A stretch of 64,000 bases of DNA from Gnetum montanum (lineage: Eukaryota > Streptophyta > Gnetopsida > Gnetales > Gnetaceae): positions 87,537 through 151,536 of the forward strand of contig MNCI01029685.1 in assembly GCA_015680685.1 (NCBI GenBank). Reading direction: 5' to 3'. Position numbers and translations under genes: made by a program. Below are positions 48,840 to 60,984 of the stretch, piece by piece (the first letter of the stretch is position 1; each line of letters opens with the position of its first letter). The notes beneath the pieces were generated by a model. It was not told where the DNA came from, made no database searches, and saw only the letters and a program-made list of their open reading frames with translations.

Positions 48840-51132
48840 TGGTTGGGCTAGAACTTCACCCTACATGGATGGAGCAAGCAGTAGCTGTGTTGAGGGTGGA
48901 GGAATAGGTGCAGGAATAGAAGAAGGATAAGGATAAAAGGTGGTATCCCTCCTTGAATGTGGAGAATGAGTTTGATAATAGTCAAGAGAGTAGTAGTAAG
49001 GTTGGAAAGTAGAAATGTGACTAAAAGAGTTGCAGAGAGACAGGGGTTGCTAAATGTAATACCAATATGGATCAGGTTATCTATAAGGGTATTGCTGCCT
49101 TGGTAGTGCTAGTGTCCATGACTATAGTTTCTGCCACTGTTGTTACTACTCATATGGTTGTAGTGGAGTTCCACTTGAATAATACTATTGTTGCTAGTGG
49201 AACTGCTTGGGATTGCCTTAAGGATAAGGTAATCTTCTAAATGTTTGCCTTTGTGCTAGTCATGGATTTAGAGCATACATCCCTAACTCCTGTAAGTGCA
49301 ACAAAATGGGGAAACATCCCTTAACATGTTCATATTGGTAAATGTCACACCCACCATCATCATCTGATTTACTTTCTCTAACTTCCTCTACTACAGCAAT
49401 ATTTCCGTTACCTCTTTGGTTGGCACCTTCAGCTTCCTTACACCTCCTACAATCATGATCACTACTTTGTTCTTTAGAATCTTCAACAATTTTTATGACA
49501 ACTTGAAATTTTCTATTCATAGAGTCCCATAATTGATCAACCTTGGCCAAAATTTTAAAGGTAAATTTTTGAAGCGAAAATTTTTTCTAGTTCACCACCT
49601 CATCAAGTGCTAATTCCTCTTCACTATCACAAAATTAAGCCTCCCTCTTGCAAACGTAAGGATCGAAGTTATATTCTTCTACACTGTCACATTTCCTCAA
49701 CTCTCCTTCTTCTTTCACTACCTACTCAATGAACCATTGAATCTAATGGGCTCTTAATTCCAACAATCGCCCTTGGGCATAAACACCCAAAGTTCTCCTC
49801 ATTTTTTATCAGAGTCCATCTATGATGTGGCAAAGTTGTTCCCATTGAGAATAATCATGGTCAATACATCTATGTAATAAGGAGTAGTATTGGCCCATGG
49901 TGGCATCCAAGGATTTATGTGTCCCTTGATTCCATCCTTGGATTTGCCTCCTCAAGTTGAACACTCGAGAGTACATCTAATACTTATCATTGAACAATTC
50001 AAGTATTTTACTTCACTGTTGAATGGATTCTAATTCTAAGGACTGGTACCAACTTTCTACTTCTTTAATGAGTATCTTGAGGAACAACTTAAGCTTTTTC
50101 TAGTCATTTTCTATATTTTGTAAGGCACAAGCATCATGGAAAGCTTAAAGATAGTTCTATAGATCTAAATTACATCATCCTTCGAATGTAGGGATACTAT
50201 TCATGTTTAGTCTCTTAATCTGACTATTCTTAATGTGCCTTGTAGGAATTTGCACTAACTTTGCAATGTTTAGCATGCTTTAGGTAGCAAGAAAATGCTC
50301 ATAGAGGTCATGCTTCTAGTGTCTATGATGCCCTCTACTACCCCTTCATTCATGACAATGTGTCTTTCTTGCAGGTCTTGACTTATCTAACGGTCCCTTC
50401 AATCATCTTGGTCCCATCGATCACCTCTATCATGATCATGCCCCCTGCAGTTGCCTTCAAACCTAGAAGAGGAAGAAGATGACAATGAAGGTGAAGAGGA
50501 AGGAGGACTAGCACCATCATGGTGCCTACTACCCCCTCTTCAATGATCGCAGCTACGATCATGATCTTGTTTCTTATCATCATCCTTGGTATGCCTCTCC
50601 TCCTTAGATCCTCCTTTGTCATTGGATCCATTCTTGCTAGAACCTAGATTATGGATCATAGACTATAGGTTCTAGTTTTAACCTCCTTCACCCAAGTCAA
50701 AGAGAGGATGGAAAACCCCCCAAAGAAGGATTCTCCACCATCTTTTTGGTATAGTAGGTATATGGAATCATTGAACCACTTTCCCTTTTCAAATTCATAG
50801 TGATATTCTAGCTATTGATACCTTAGATGTTGTAAATCAGTGGGATGATCATCCTTGGTGTTACTATCCTACACAACATACTCAGCATGAAGTCCCTAGA
50901 GTCTCAATCATATAAGAGTTTGTTGAAGCATCGTAGGAATTGATGGATCGAGAAGCAACACAATGTTGCCCTCCATGTCATGCCATCACAATAGTTCATC
51001 TTGGTGTAGGATGAAGGTGAAATTAGGTACATACTCATCAGGATGAGCATATACCACTTTGTATTGTTGGGGCACCTGCTAATGTACTCTGTTGGACTTG
51101 GGTGGAGAATCACTCTTGTGAGAAGAAGACAT
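48840..51132 (-). pseudogene. element C gag relic
   Basis: Start ATG at 51132 (MSSSHKS-type N-terminus), followed by FTFILHQDE. 49260-49550 is open: AKVDQLWDSMNRKFQVVIKI, then CDIYQYEHVKGCF, in which the second Cys of the usual motif is Tyr, and LGMYALNP. The Pro-rich tail is at about 48850-49250. Confidence 0.75.
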
Positions 51133-51271
51133 CTTATGTTAGAAAATAAAAAATGTAGTGTGCTTAAAGTTTTTGTAGTTATTTTAATATATGATATGAC
51201 TCTAGGGTTCGTTCCAACAATCTTGAATAGTTTTTCACTAAGTCCTAGATAGCACATGTAATAACTAAAGA

Positions 51272-51289
51272 TCCCTAGCAATGGTGCCA
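51272..51289 (-). other. element C primer-binding site
   Basis: Minus strand TGGCACCATTGCTAGGGA beside the 5' LTR: the tRNA-Asp site with transitions at CpG positions. Confidence 0.8.
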
Positions 51290-51290
51290 A

Positions 51291-52143
51291 TGATGAGCGG
51301 TGAGGTACCCCTATGCCCAACCATACAAATCACAAGCATTCACCACAATCTAGTTGAATTCTGTAGATCTTAAGTTCTTAAGTACACCGATTCAAAGACG
51401 TGAAATCTAATCATGACAATCATGGTCTTTTCAACTATACTTGTAGAGCTTAATTATATGGTTAAGTATAATTGAAACACATGATTTTTATTATTTTATA
51501 TTTTATTCGTCTATGATTAATATTAAGTTAAAACTTAATTTATGAACCACTTTAATTAATCTAATTGTTGATCAATAACTAACTATCATAACATAAGTAT
51601 CTAATCCCACCTTTTGTGCACATCCTAAACACATATAATGTTGTTAGGTTACCAAGCGTTAAGCATTACTGGGATTACCAAGAGTCATGTTCATGTTCGA
51701 AGTGATCATACATATGTGCTTAATTAACTTCTATTTAATCTAGTTAGCTTACTTTAGCTTAATTACTTAAAAGCATTAAAGGAAATTGCATAAAACATTA
51801 AATGCATGAATAAAATATTTAAGCTAGACAAGGTGCTACAAGGTATGATCAAAAAGCTTGTCTTTATTGCCACACACACTACTGTGCTTAGGTACAATAG
51901 TGCTCAAATAAAGATCTATACACTCAATGACTCCTGTTGTAGGCACTTTGGAAAATATTCTAACTTTAGAGAATAGAAACTATAAAAGCTTTGCTATGCT
52001 ATGACAAAAACTATATCGAAACCATGTGCCCAAGCGCTATATTTATAGGCTAGCACATACCCCACGACATCAAATATTTGACATCACATCTTGGGGCCTG
52101 ATATCAAGTATCATATCAAAGCCAAACATAACATAGTTCATCA
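51291..52143 (-). repeat. element C 5' LTR
   Basis: 853 bp, TGATGAG...TTCATCA on the plus strand. U3 near 52070-52128 has ATATC units, fewer than in the 3' LTR. Confidence 0.9.
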
Positions 52144-52148
52144 ATTAG

Positions 52149-52906
52149 TGTATCTACCATAGTATTCACCACCTCTATTAGACCTCACTATCTTTATTTG
52201 CTTACCGCATTGTTTCTCTACATTAACCTTAAACACCTTAAAGGCATCTAAAGCTTCATTCTTGGTATGAAGCAAGTAGAGATACATATATCATGAGTAA
52301 TCATCAATAAAAGTAATGAAATAATTTTGACCATGCGCATCCATATCTGGACTACAAATATCTATATGTATGATCTTTAATATGTCTAGACTCCTCTTAG
52401 CATCTTTCCTTGACATATCGGTTTTCTTTCCCTTTATGCAATCCACACAAGTGTTAAAGTCAAGTAAAATCTAGAGTACTAAGTACTCCATCATTTACTA
52501 ATCTCTTTATTCTCTCAATAGGGATATGTCCTAATCTATGATGCCACAACATAGAGGATTCCTCATTCATAACACATCTTTTGATGCCAAAAATATCATG
52601 AACATGCATAGAAGTATAAGAAGTTTCATTTTGTAAACTAATTTTGAAAAGACCATCTGGCAATGTACCATTTCCAATAAGTTTAGATCTATAATATAAA
52701 ATGAATACAATGTATGAAAAATTAAAGGAAAATCCCAATGATACAAGCCTTGAAATAGAAATTAAATTCCTCAAAAAACTTGGAATATAAAATATCTCTT
52801 CCAACTCTAAAACAAAACCACTACTTAAAACTAATTTACATGTTTCAACTGCCTCCACATGTGAGCAAATCTTATTGCCTGAATAAATGCACAACTCACT
52901 TTGCAC
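52149..52906 (-). pseudogene. copia GAG-pre-integrase and integrase N-terminal half
   Basis: 52460-52906 has LEEIFYIPSFLRNLISISRL (linker after protease) and MLWHHRLGHIPIERIKRLV, the His part of the integrase zinc-binding domain. 52149-52450 continues the catalytic core up to SNRGGEYYGRY, where element C begins. Confidence 0.85.
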
Positions 52907-53056
52907 TCACTTCCTAAGGTTTTGTACCCCTTGCAAGGAATTAGAAACATGGATTGTAGAATTAGAGTCAATCCACCATGTGTTATGGCCAACATCAACC
53001 ATATTAGATTCAAAACAAATACGTGAGAATTGAGTACCTTTCTTTTCAAGTCATTT

Positions 53057-53760
53057 CTAATATTTAGGAAATTCCGTCTTTACATGCCCTTTCTTCTTGC
53101 AAAAAAAGCATCTAGATTCCTTTTTAATATCATCTTGTGCAAGTTGTTTACCCTTCCACTTATTCTTGGCTTCCCCCTTATTCTTTCCGTTTGTAGCCAG
53201 ATGCACACACTCTCTTGCTTCCATAACAAGTCTACCCTCTTCTTGTACACACATGATCATTAGTTAATTAATTGACCATTTTTCCTTATGTGTCTTATAA
53301 GAAATCTTAAAGGATCTGTACTACTATGGAAGCATGTTCAAAATGTAGTGCACAAGGAAAGACTCTGACATCTCCACCTCAAGTGTTTTTAGCTGAGCTA
53401 CTATATCCCTCATTTGCATGATGTGCTCATGCACACTAAGAATTCCAGTGAGCTTCATGAATGAAAATTTCATTATTAAGGTGCTAACCAAAGCTTTTTC
53501 TGATGACTCAAATTGTTCACTAATTGCCTTCATCAAAGCTTGCACATTTTCATACTGTTCCAATGAACCATGCATACCAACCAAGATCTTGGCCTTTATA
53601 AACATGACACATAGGCAATTAGATCACTCCCATTTTTCATAATGACTAACATCATCTGGTTGGTTGGTTTCTATAATAGCAGGTGGTTCATCCTTACGAA
53701 TAGCATAGTTAATGTTGATCCTTCCTAAATGAAGGAGAATTCTCTCCTTCCACACTTTAT
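53057..53760 (-). pseudogene. copia gag relic with damaged zinc knuckle
   Basis: 53324-53605 has LEQYENVQALMKAISEQFES and SFLVHYILNMLP, typical of copia gag. 53057-53260 has CFFCKKKGHVKTEF, a CCHC knuckle whose last Cys is Phe. Confidence 0.8.
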
Positions 53761-55478
53761 AATTATCACCCTTTAATTCAAGAATGTCACATTTAAAATC
53801 AAACTAGAAACTAGTTCACAAGTTGTATTACTACATAAATTAAAACATGCTTATGTCATTGAATTTGAGGTTAAAATACTATATGACATGTTTACCAATG
53901 TAAATCATGCATAAAATATGAATCAAATGACATAAAATTTCCTGTCGGCTAACTTTTAATTCAAATAGATTTATATATCCGTAGGATGAAACTATTAAAT
54001 TATATCCCTTTTCTTAATCCCTATGGGAAAATTAAGAAAAATAAATTAATACATCAGCCTAATTAATCATATTAAATATAATAAAAATTCCTATGGAATA
54101 AAATCTATTATATTACATATGATTAATCACACTTTAATCTTTGTTTACCATATGTTATCCAAAAGCTCTTAATATATAATTTTTCATAATTAAAGATGTT
54201 GTGGCTACTCTCTAATTATACAAAATTATACATATCACTAGTCATGATTTTTATGCAGAAAAACTATACATATATCAATATGTCACTTTATAAATATATA
54301 CAAAAATTGCTTCATTGATCTGACAAATTTTGCTATTCTAGTGGTAAAATGTTTATTTCAACAAATGCTACAAATATGATGATTCATCTAGATTTTAAAC
54401 TTCCCATGCAAATACTTGTGCAAATAATGCAAATATGATGGTTAATCCAGATTTTGGAACATAAGAGGCTAAGACCAACTGTACTAAATGTTTACTTTCA
54501 GCACACATCTTAATAGCTACATTTGATATTACTAGACAAAAATGTGACAATTGTAACCTAGTTTTTTCATTGAAAGTTCAATAGCAACTTTATGTGTGGT
54601 TAAGGCTACACCCAAAAGCAAATCCAATATTGTTTCACAATTTGGAAGACTAGTTAAACTAAAATTTCAATGTTTAATATAACCATGTAACTTTTGGATA
54701 GGACAAGTGGATTCAAAACTTTACTAGATAAGACAACAAGGTCCTGAATAAATAGATTCAAAGATGCACATATCTAAATTCTAACATAAATTAATTTTCT
54801 TTCAAAAATTATTCTACTATCTAATGTCAGATTTTATTTTTATAAAGCCAAAACTAACAATGCATCGAAAAGAATTTAAAATAGCAAGCAGTAAAAACAC
54901 TAACATCATAGTTACATGCCTTTAGCTAAGGATGAATTGGTACTAAATTTACATGCCTCACTTCGCCTTTTTCAATTTCTACGAGCAAGTTGCGTTCAGA
55001 TTTCTAGCATGGTCCATGAAATTAAGGAAAGAAAATTCCTAACTATACTTCATGGAAATTAATTGTGCATGTGCTTTTCGAACCTCATGGTATTTACAAT
55101 TTGGTTGAGAACTTGAAAATGCCAACGTGTCTCAACATCCAAAAGAGAAAAACTTTTGCACATAAAATCAAAGCGATTTTGTTTCAAACATACAAAGAAA
55201 GACATTCACAAGAAGTGCATCCTTAGAAACAAACCCAAACAAGTTCCAACACTTCTCTATTTCTAACATGAGACCAAGCAATGTATTTTGACAATAGTAC
55301 TGACAATTTCATGTAGAAGAAATCCACCCCAATTTGACACCATTAACAAAGCACTAAATACAAAAATAGAATCATAAGAGCAACAAAACAAATACAATTA
55401 AGCAATTTGTGCATACTAATCATCCAAACAAGTTCTAAGCATCAAGATAGAGACCAAACCTAGTGCTCCAATACCAAA
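53761..55478 (-). other. copia leader and primer-binding site
   Basis: About 1.7 kb without long frames. Next to the LTR the minus strand reads TTTGGTATTGGAGCACTAGG (55459-55478), close to the usual TGGTATCAGAGC complementary to initiator tRNA-Met. Confidence 0.6.
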
Positions 55479-55961
55479 TGTAAGAAATTTGCAATAAAAC
55501 ATTAATTAAAATGTGCATATAACTAAATTACACAAGTCATCAAAATGCGAAAAAAAAATCGAAAACTGACCTCCAACCATTGATGCCTTTTTTTGAACTT
55601 GTTTCAATGAGTGTTTTGATTCTTCTATCACACTAATGCTCAACAAAAATGGTGTATGCAGACTCTGAGTGTTTGTGATAAGGACCAAAACTATAACACT
55701 GTTGTGAGTTTGATGTATTCTAGTATCATTTGTTCTCCCATCAAGAACATTTTATAGGCTAGAAAAAATATATTACCAAATATTAACTTCTAATCTAAAT
55801 GGGAAATATGAGACCGTTCATGTGGAAACTATTACAATAAATTTAGTTGATTTCAATTCTGAAACCATTAGTTTTCCATAATGTATAAATGGTTACATTG
55901 AAACTTTCCGTAATGCGTAAACGGTTACAGTGAAACTTTCCGTAATGCGTAAATGGTTACA
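55479..55961 (-). repeat. copia 5' LTR
   Basis: 483 bp, TGTAAG...GGTTACA on the plus strand. Three copies of the roughly 31-bp unit at about 55874-55961. Confidence 0.88.
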
Positions 55962-56200
55962 ACCCTTACTATATAAATAAATCTAATTGCATTTGTCAAG
56001 TTGCATTCATCCACTGGCAAGAGAACCTTTATCGATTTGTTTTAGAGTGATGTAGCCTGACTAGCCATGATCCTATTCCTACTTTATCAGTTTGTAGATG
56101 ATGAAATTGAAGAGATGAGAGTAACGACAATGTTTATTGTCCACATCGCCTATGTTTTTGCAATAACCTCATCTATTTTTATTTTCATATAGTTCAACTA
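55962..56200 (+). promoter_or_regulatory. copy 3 TATA box and leader
   Basis: TATATAAATAA at 55970-55980, nine bases after the LTR, is followed by tctaattgcatttgtcaag and cattcatccactggc, resembling 17000-17040 of copy 1. The coding part of copy 3 is not recognisable beyond about 56080, so the gene is lost or too diverged to see. Confidence 0.5.
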
Positions 56201-56281
56201 GATAGAAGTATAATTTATTCTTTATAAATATAGCTTCCATTAAAGTTATCCCTAAAATATTTTAGATGTTCAAGTTGGTCT

Positions 56282-56345
56282 AAGGTGCTAAATTAAGGTT
56301 TTGGTTTGAAAGGGCATAGGTTCAAATCCCACTCTCAACATGTTA
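56282..56345 (+). mobile_element. tRNA-like SINE fragment
   Basis: ggtgctaaattaaggttt followed by cataggttcaaatcccact has the look of pol III A and B boxes (GGTTCAAATCC). Termini are not defined. Confidence 0.35.
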
Positions 56346-56399
56346 AATTGATTTTTTTGTTTTGGCTTCTACTTGATTGCTTGCTTTTTTTAGTTTTTT

Positions 56400-57167
56400 A
56401 TTTTTGGCTAGAATCCCACCTTGATGATGTTTAGTCTTCTTGACCTTATCTCTCCTTTGTGTTGAACTCTTATTTGTTGAGAACATATTCAATTGCTTGA
56501 CCAATACATTAGCAACATGCCTCTAATTTGGAAGGGAGGGTGTAGCACTCTACTCGATTGCTTGATTATTATTTTATTTTTTAGCTGGAATCCCACCTTG
56601 ATGTTTAGTCTTTTTACCTTATCTCTCCTTTGGCTTGAACTCTTATTCGTTAAGAACATACTCAATTGCTTGACTAGTACATTAGCAACATGCCTTTAGA
56701 TTGTAAGGGAATATGCAACAACCTACTTGCTTGCTTGATTTTTTTTACTTTTTTATCTTTTTGCTAAAATCCCACTTTAATGTTCAATCTTCTTGACCTT
56801 ATCTTTCTTTTCTGTTGAACCCTATTTGTTAAGAACATACTTGAATCTTGACCAATACATTATCTGTTAGGAACATGCCGCTAGGTTGGAAGTTTCATCT
56901 CATGTTGGAAGGGAGGGTGCAACATCTTGGTTACAAATCTTGTGAGCATACCAACTATTCATGACTGACTCTCTCTCTCTCTCTCTCTCTCTATGGAATC
57001 CCACCTTGATATTCATTCTTCATAACCTTCTCTCTCTCTCTCTCTCTCNNNNNNNNNNNNNNNNNNNNNNNNNNNNNNNNNNNNNNNNNNNNNNNNNNNN
57101 NNNNNNNNNNNNNNNNNNNNNNNNNNNNNNNNNNNNNNNNNNNNNNNNNNNNNNNNNNNNNNNNNNN

Positions 57168-57215
<48 letters not shown>

Positions 57216-57525
57216 AATCCCACCTTGATATTCATTCTTCATAACCTTCTATCTTTTGTGTTGAACTCCTATTTGTTGAGAAAATACTCAATTGCTTGAT
57301 CAATGCATTATCTATTAGGGACATGCCTCTAGGTTGGAATGCAAGGCACAACACCCTAGTTACAAATCTTTTAACTATACCAACTATTCATGGCTTTCTC
57401 TCTCATATCTATTGAGCTCTTATTTGCTGAGAAAATACTCGATTGCTTGATGAGTGCATTATGTGCTAGGAAGATGCCTCTAGGTTAAGAGGAAGGGTGC
57501 AACACCCTAGTTACAAATCTCCTAA
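56400..57525 (+). repeat. minisatellite, units of about 180-230 bp
   Basis: The phrase gaatcccaccttgat or a close variant recurs near 56410, 56588, 56766, 56995 and 57214, each time followed by accttatct or aaccttct, ttgttgagaacatac, ttgcttgac and acatgcctctaggttgg in order. The last unit, near 57380-57520, lacks the first part. Confidence 0.75.
57049..57167. other. assembly gap (119 N) in (CT)n
   Basis: Undetermined bases flanked by CT dinucleotide repeats (57031-57048 and 57168-57213). The 38 bases before and after the repeat are nearly the same (ggaatcccaccttgatattc...). Confidence 0.98.
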
Positions 57526-57819
57526 TTTCCTAGAATTCCACCTCTTTTCCTTTTCTTTGCTTTTATAATTGTAAGACCCCATTTGAGCTTGTTTGGCTTT
57601 ATTGATTTTCTATTTTAATAGGATTTCACTTCTTTTCTTTTGATCCTTTAGTTCTAATTTCCTAGAATTCTATCACATTCTTTCCTCAAGATCTACTTCT
57701 CTTCACCTAGCTCCCTATTTTCCTAGAATTCCACTATTTTTCTTGTCCCTTCTATTTTTGTAAGATCCCATCTATTTTCCTAATGTGGGATGGTCAAGCT
57801 CAAGAATTTTTTTGAAAGG

Positions 57820-58190
57820 TAAGATTATAATTAAAATTATGTCTAGTACAAAACCTCTAAGACATATAGCTAACATGATACTTTTTTAGAACTTACATAA
57901 AACATAAAGATGCATGAACTGCAACTCAAAGTGGTAATCTCTTACATACAAATCCACGTTAGACAATGAGCTAACCACTTGAGCTGTTAGATGATTACCT
58001 ACAAATCTTATTTTCCTATTTTTCTACCAAGGGTAAATGGCTCAAGTGGGTCACTTATTGTCTTGTTAGACAAAAGGTTTCTAAAAGATTTCTTAGCCGT
58101 AATAAAAATTTCCAGTTTCAAGTTTCCATATGCCTCTATAACTCTTCTAATGTATCCTATTGGCTATATATCTTAGGGTATACTTATAGT
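57820..58190. mobile_element. SINE-like remnants
   Basis: The minus strand near 57960-57992 reads AGCTCAAGTGGTTAGCTCAT, like a pol III A box. On the plus strand 58030-58055 has atggctcaagtgggtcac, a second A-box-like string. They may be two degenerate copies in opposite orientation. Confidence 0.35.
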
Positions 58191-58204
58191 CATTTTTTTG
58201 GGAT

Positions 58205-58435
58205 AATGAGGTGTTAGCCTAGCAGTAAGACTCTTGATCTAGAAGCTCCAAGTCATGGGTTTAATTCTAGTGGACAATACTGAGTTATGAAGTTCTATTT
58301 TGACTATGTATTCATGTAATGCATAGAAAAACTAGCTTAATTGTTTCTCATTTGTTTGGTAAGGTGTGTAGCCTACCCTATAGAGCCTACTTTACTATCA
58401 CTATCACTATCACTATAACTAACTAACTAAGTAGC
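58205..58435 (+). mobile_element. tRNA-derived SINE-like element
   Basis: gtgttagcctagcagtaaga (A-box-like, 58211-58230) and aagtcatgggtttaattcta (B-box-like, 58250-58270) precede a body of about 110 bp and a simple-repeat tail (tatcac)n with (taac)n at 58394-58430. The layout fits a SINE. Confidence 0.5.
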
Positions 58436-59700
58436 AATCAAGGAAAGTCATTCCTATAGCTATATCTAACCACACTAGTTTTTTTGCATGGTATGTTAAG
58501 ATAAAGTTATATGTGTTAATGTTCACATACAAATCTTTGAGAAGGTGGATGGAAATGACCCTTGTTTGATGTTACTTCCGTCTACCATGGGATCTCTCCC
58601 TTTTCTTTAACCTAGCTTTCTTTAAAACCTTACCTCTTTTTGGTTTGGCTACTAATTTGCTATTTTCTTAAAATCCTGCCTATTTTATACTTTCTTTATA
58701 TGTTGAAGATGGCTATGCTTGCTACTTTCTAAGAGAGATGACTTTGCTTCGTACTTTCTAAGAGGAATCTCATTATATTAAATGCTTATACTTCAAATCT
58801 TACATGGCATTTTATGGTACCTTTGAAAGTGCTTAGGTTTGATATCTTTGCAAGTGCTAGGGTTAGTAATAAAAAATAAAGAAAGTAGAAGTTTCACTTT
58901 GTTTAATTAGAAATTGAGATTATAATTTCAATCTATCTATATTTTAAAGAATTGTTGTCATGAATTTTGGGTGTTTGAGTATCTCAACTTGTATTATGTA
59001 CCATAGAATATATAGCTAACACACACAACTTTTATAGAAATTTAATACAACATTACATCTCAACACTACTCTATATCAAACCCATTAAGCTTTTAAATAA
59101 AACATCTTACCAATAGTGTTAAGGTACTAGACTTTGAGTCCCTCACTTGTCAAACGACTTTGAACACAAATTAAATAAACACGTTCCTAAAGTTTAGCTA
59201 CTACGGTTGGCGTAGCACCAAGCATTGATTAAGCTAAGGTTTTAAAATTAAGCAATCACCTATTTCTTCCTTGATCCATGTCATGAAAGCTTTATTGTGC
59301 GTTAACAGCATTAATCATGAACGGTTTTTTTTTATTTCATTCATACATTCAGTTTCTTGCTCTCAAATCCAGGTTCGTTCATGTTCATCCAGATTGCTTT
59401 GTTATTAAGCTTGTAAGATTAAATTTATGAATTCCAACCCAGAAATGCAGTGAACACAACTTGATCATGGTTGGTCTGTCTGGGTTTGGATAGACGCGGC
59501 AACTTGCGAATTTTGGCCAGATTTCTGAATGATAGTACGTATCCATGAAAAATGCCGGCAAGCAACAAACAAATGCATAGAATAAGAATCCAATATATGT
59601 TTTGGATGTTCCTCTCTGGTATCATATGCAGCAAATTCTTAACAGAATTCCGACAAAACAGCAGAAAAAAACATATGCAATCAGCGCAGAATCAGATGCG
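58436..59700. other. intergenic AT-rich stretch
   Basis: No coding domain or element end recognised up to the promoter of copy 2. Confidence 0.3.
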
Positions 59701-59703
59701 AAG

Positions 59704-59840
59704 CTACAGTTTGCCGGGTGCCATGATTATCGTCTCCCAGGATCTGAAACATTCTTTGTTGTTGCTTGCAATATGAATCCAATTCAATTTTGAATCTCAA
59801 GCAAATCTCAGAGTACCCTTGCCGTTGCTGCTGTATATAT
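59704..59840 (+). promoter_or_regulatory. promoter of gene copy 2
   Basis: The conserved block at 59704-59769 (cagtttgccgggtgccatga, then cgtctcccaggatctgaaac) matches copies 1 and 3. TATATAT at 59834-59840 is a plausible TATA box, about 75 bp before the start codon. Confidence 0.5.
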
Positions 59841-59914
59841 CTAGTACAGTCTGCAGAACTTGTCAGCAAAATCATTCAGATCTGGATCATAGCCAAGAGA
59901 CCCACAAAAAAACG

Positions 59915-60454
59915 ATGGCAGTTGCAGTTGCAGTAACGCCCTCTCTAGATCATGGGAAATGTGTGAACAAGAGACCCAGATCAGAAGATGATGTGCAGAA
60001 ATTGATTGGGTATGCAGAATTCCAAAAACCCAACACAAACTGGGAAAATGTATTTGGGGATCTGAAGGATGTGGCTGCTCTGCTAGAAAGTGACGATGAA
60101 GAAGCAGAATCAGTAGTGGAGGAGAAACTAATCAAGTTCATGGAATTCCTGGAGACACAAATCTTTGACAGTGAGCAGGATCAGAATGTGGGCAAAGATG
60201 TAGGAGAGTCTAATCAAATTTTCTTTTCCTGGTCTGGCCATGATTTGTTTCAGATAGCATCGCAAGGAGAAATTGAATTGGAAAAACTGAAAATAATGTA
60301 TATTCATCATCATGGTCTGTTTTTCCTTGCGAATCTCATTTTTCTGCTTTCTCTTCCTTGAGTCAGGGGATCCCCTGCTTCCGAGAACATGATATTCTGT
60401 CTTGAAAATGTTTTATGTATCGAACACAGAAAGTTTGGTGTTTTTTTAATGTAA
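59915..60454 (+). CDS. gene copy 2: acidic KRPR/EDD protein, unknown function
   Basis: ATG at 59915 (MAVAVAVTPSLDHGK). Features: basic NKRPRSEDDVQKL at about residues 18-31, a possible nuclear signal; DLKDVAALLESDDEEAESVV; helix EEKLIKFMEFLETQIF; then FFSWSGHDLFQ. Unspliced it stops at TGA 60359-60361 (148 residues). A GT-AG intron at 60298-60366 (69 bp) would remove that stop and add exon 2 (60367-60454) encoding GSPASENMIF, matching GSPASQPNMF in copy 1; total 156 residues. The C-terminal end then differs from copy 1 in frame. The intron is short for a plant. A NIMIN/NRR-like role in NPR1 signalling is a weak guess from the acidic plus helix pattern. Both start and frame are sound, so this may be the working family member. 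Confidence 0.65.
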
Positions 60455-60984
60455 GTTAAACAGCAAGAAAAAAGGTTAACGGCTATGGAAACTTGATTCA
60501 AATAAGCAAAGATGCAACTTGGAAGGCTACTGTCTTGCACATCTCTCTTAGTTTTTGCCTTTTTGGTGCATGCCTAATGGCTTTGGGAAAGTCATCATCG
60601 ATTGCTTCAAAGTACTGCTAAAATAGTAAAATGAAAAGAAAACAAAATTGAGAAAGATTTGAACTGAGTGGACTTTGCTCAGTATGGTAGGTACACTAAT
60701 TGGTTCAATAATGTAAATTCATTTCATTTCAAGCTACAATAATTAAGTATTTCTCAAAAATACACTGGTAATTTATTATAAGGAGCCTTTGTTTATGACA
60801 TTTTCTGAAAAAATGGAATATATTCAACTTGTTAGCTTTTATTTTTCTTGGCTGGATATCAAAGTTAAGAAGATTGAGAAAAAACTTTTATAAGTGAAAG
60901 GAGAAGAAACTTTCAATGAAAAGTTCATTATTTGTAAATATATTATCCAAGCAATTCAAGTATGCTATGTCTTATGTTAGGTTC
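60455..60984. other. downstream flank of copy 2
   Basis: At 60462-60497 the string aaacagcaagaaaaaaggtt and the following bases match the coding end of copy 1, showing a shift of frame between the copies. The rest is AT-rich with nothing recognised. Confidence 0.45.

Larger units (their letters stand above)
42103..52143 (-). mobile_element. element C: near full-length Athila/Tat-like element
   Basis: 10,041 bp with LTRs at 42103-42985 and 51291-52143. Flanks are ATCAG (42098-42102) and ATTAG (52144-52148), one mismatch. The insertion splits the integrase core of the copia element. Domain order is the same as in B and all genes contain stops. Confidence 0.9.
28822..55961 (-). mobile_element. 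Ty1/copia element carrying two nested gypsy elements
   Basis: LTRs begin TGTAAG and end GGTTACA. The element's own sequence is about 7 kb; the rest is elements B and C. Minus-strand order is 5' LTR (55479-55961), primer site like initiator tRNA-Met, gag, zinc knuckle, GAG-pre-integrase, integrase, RT, RNase H, 3' LTR. This integrase-before-RT order defines Ty1/copia. All genes are broken by stops or insertions. It lies in the promoter of gene copy 3. Flanking duplications are degenerate (gtcct / accct). Confidence 0.88.

Noticed and set aside
51043-51252. Plus-strand frame in element C
   Set aside because: Antisense to the conserved gag N-terminus; a shadow.
56961-57299. Ser/Leu and Arg/Glu repeat frames
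   Set aside because: They are translations of (CT)n with unknown bases inside.
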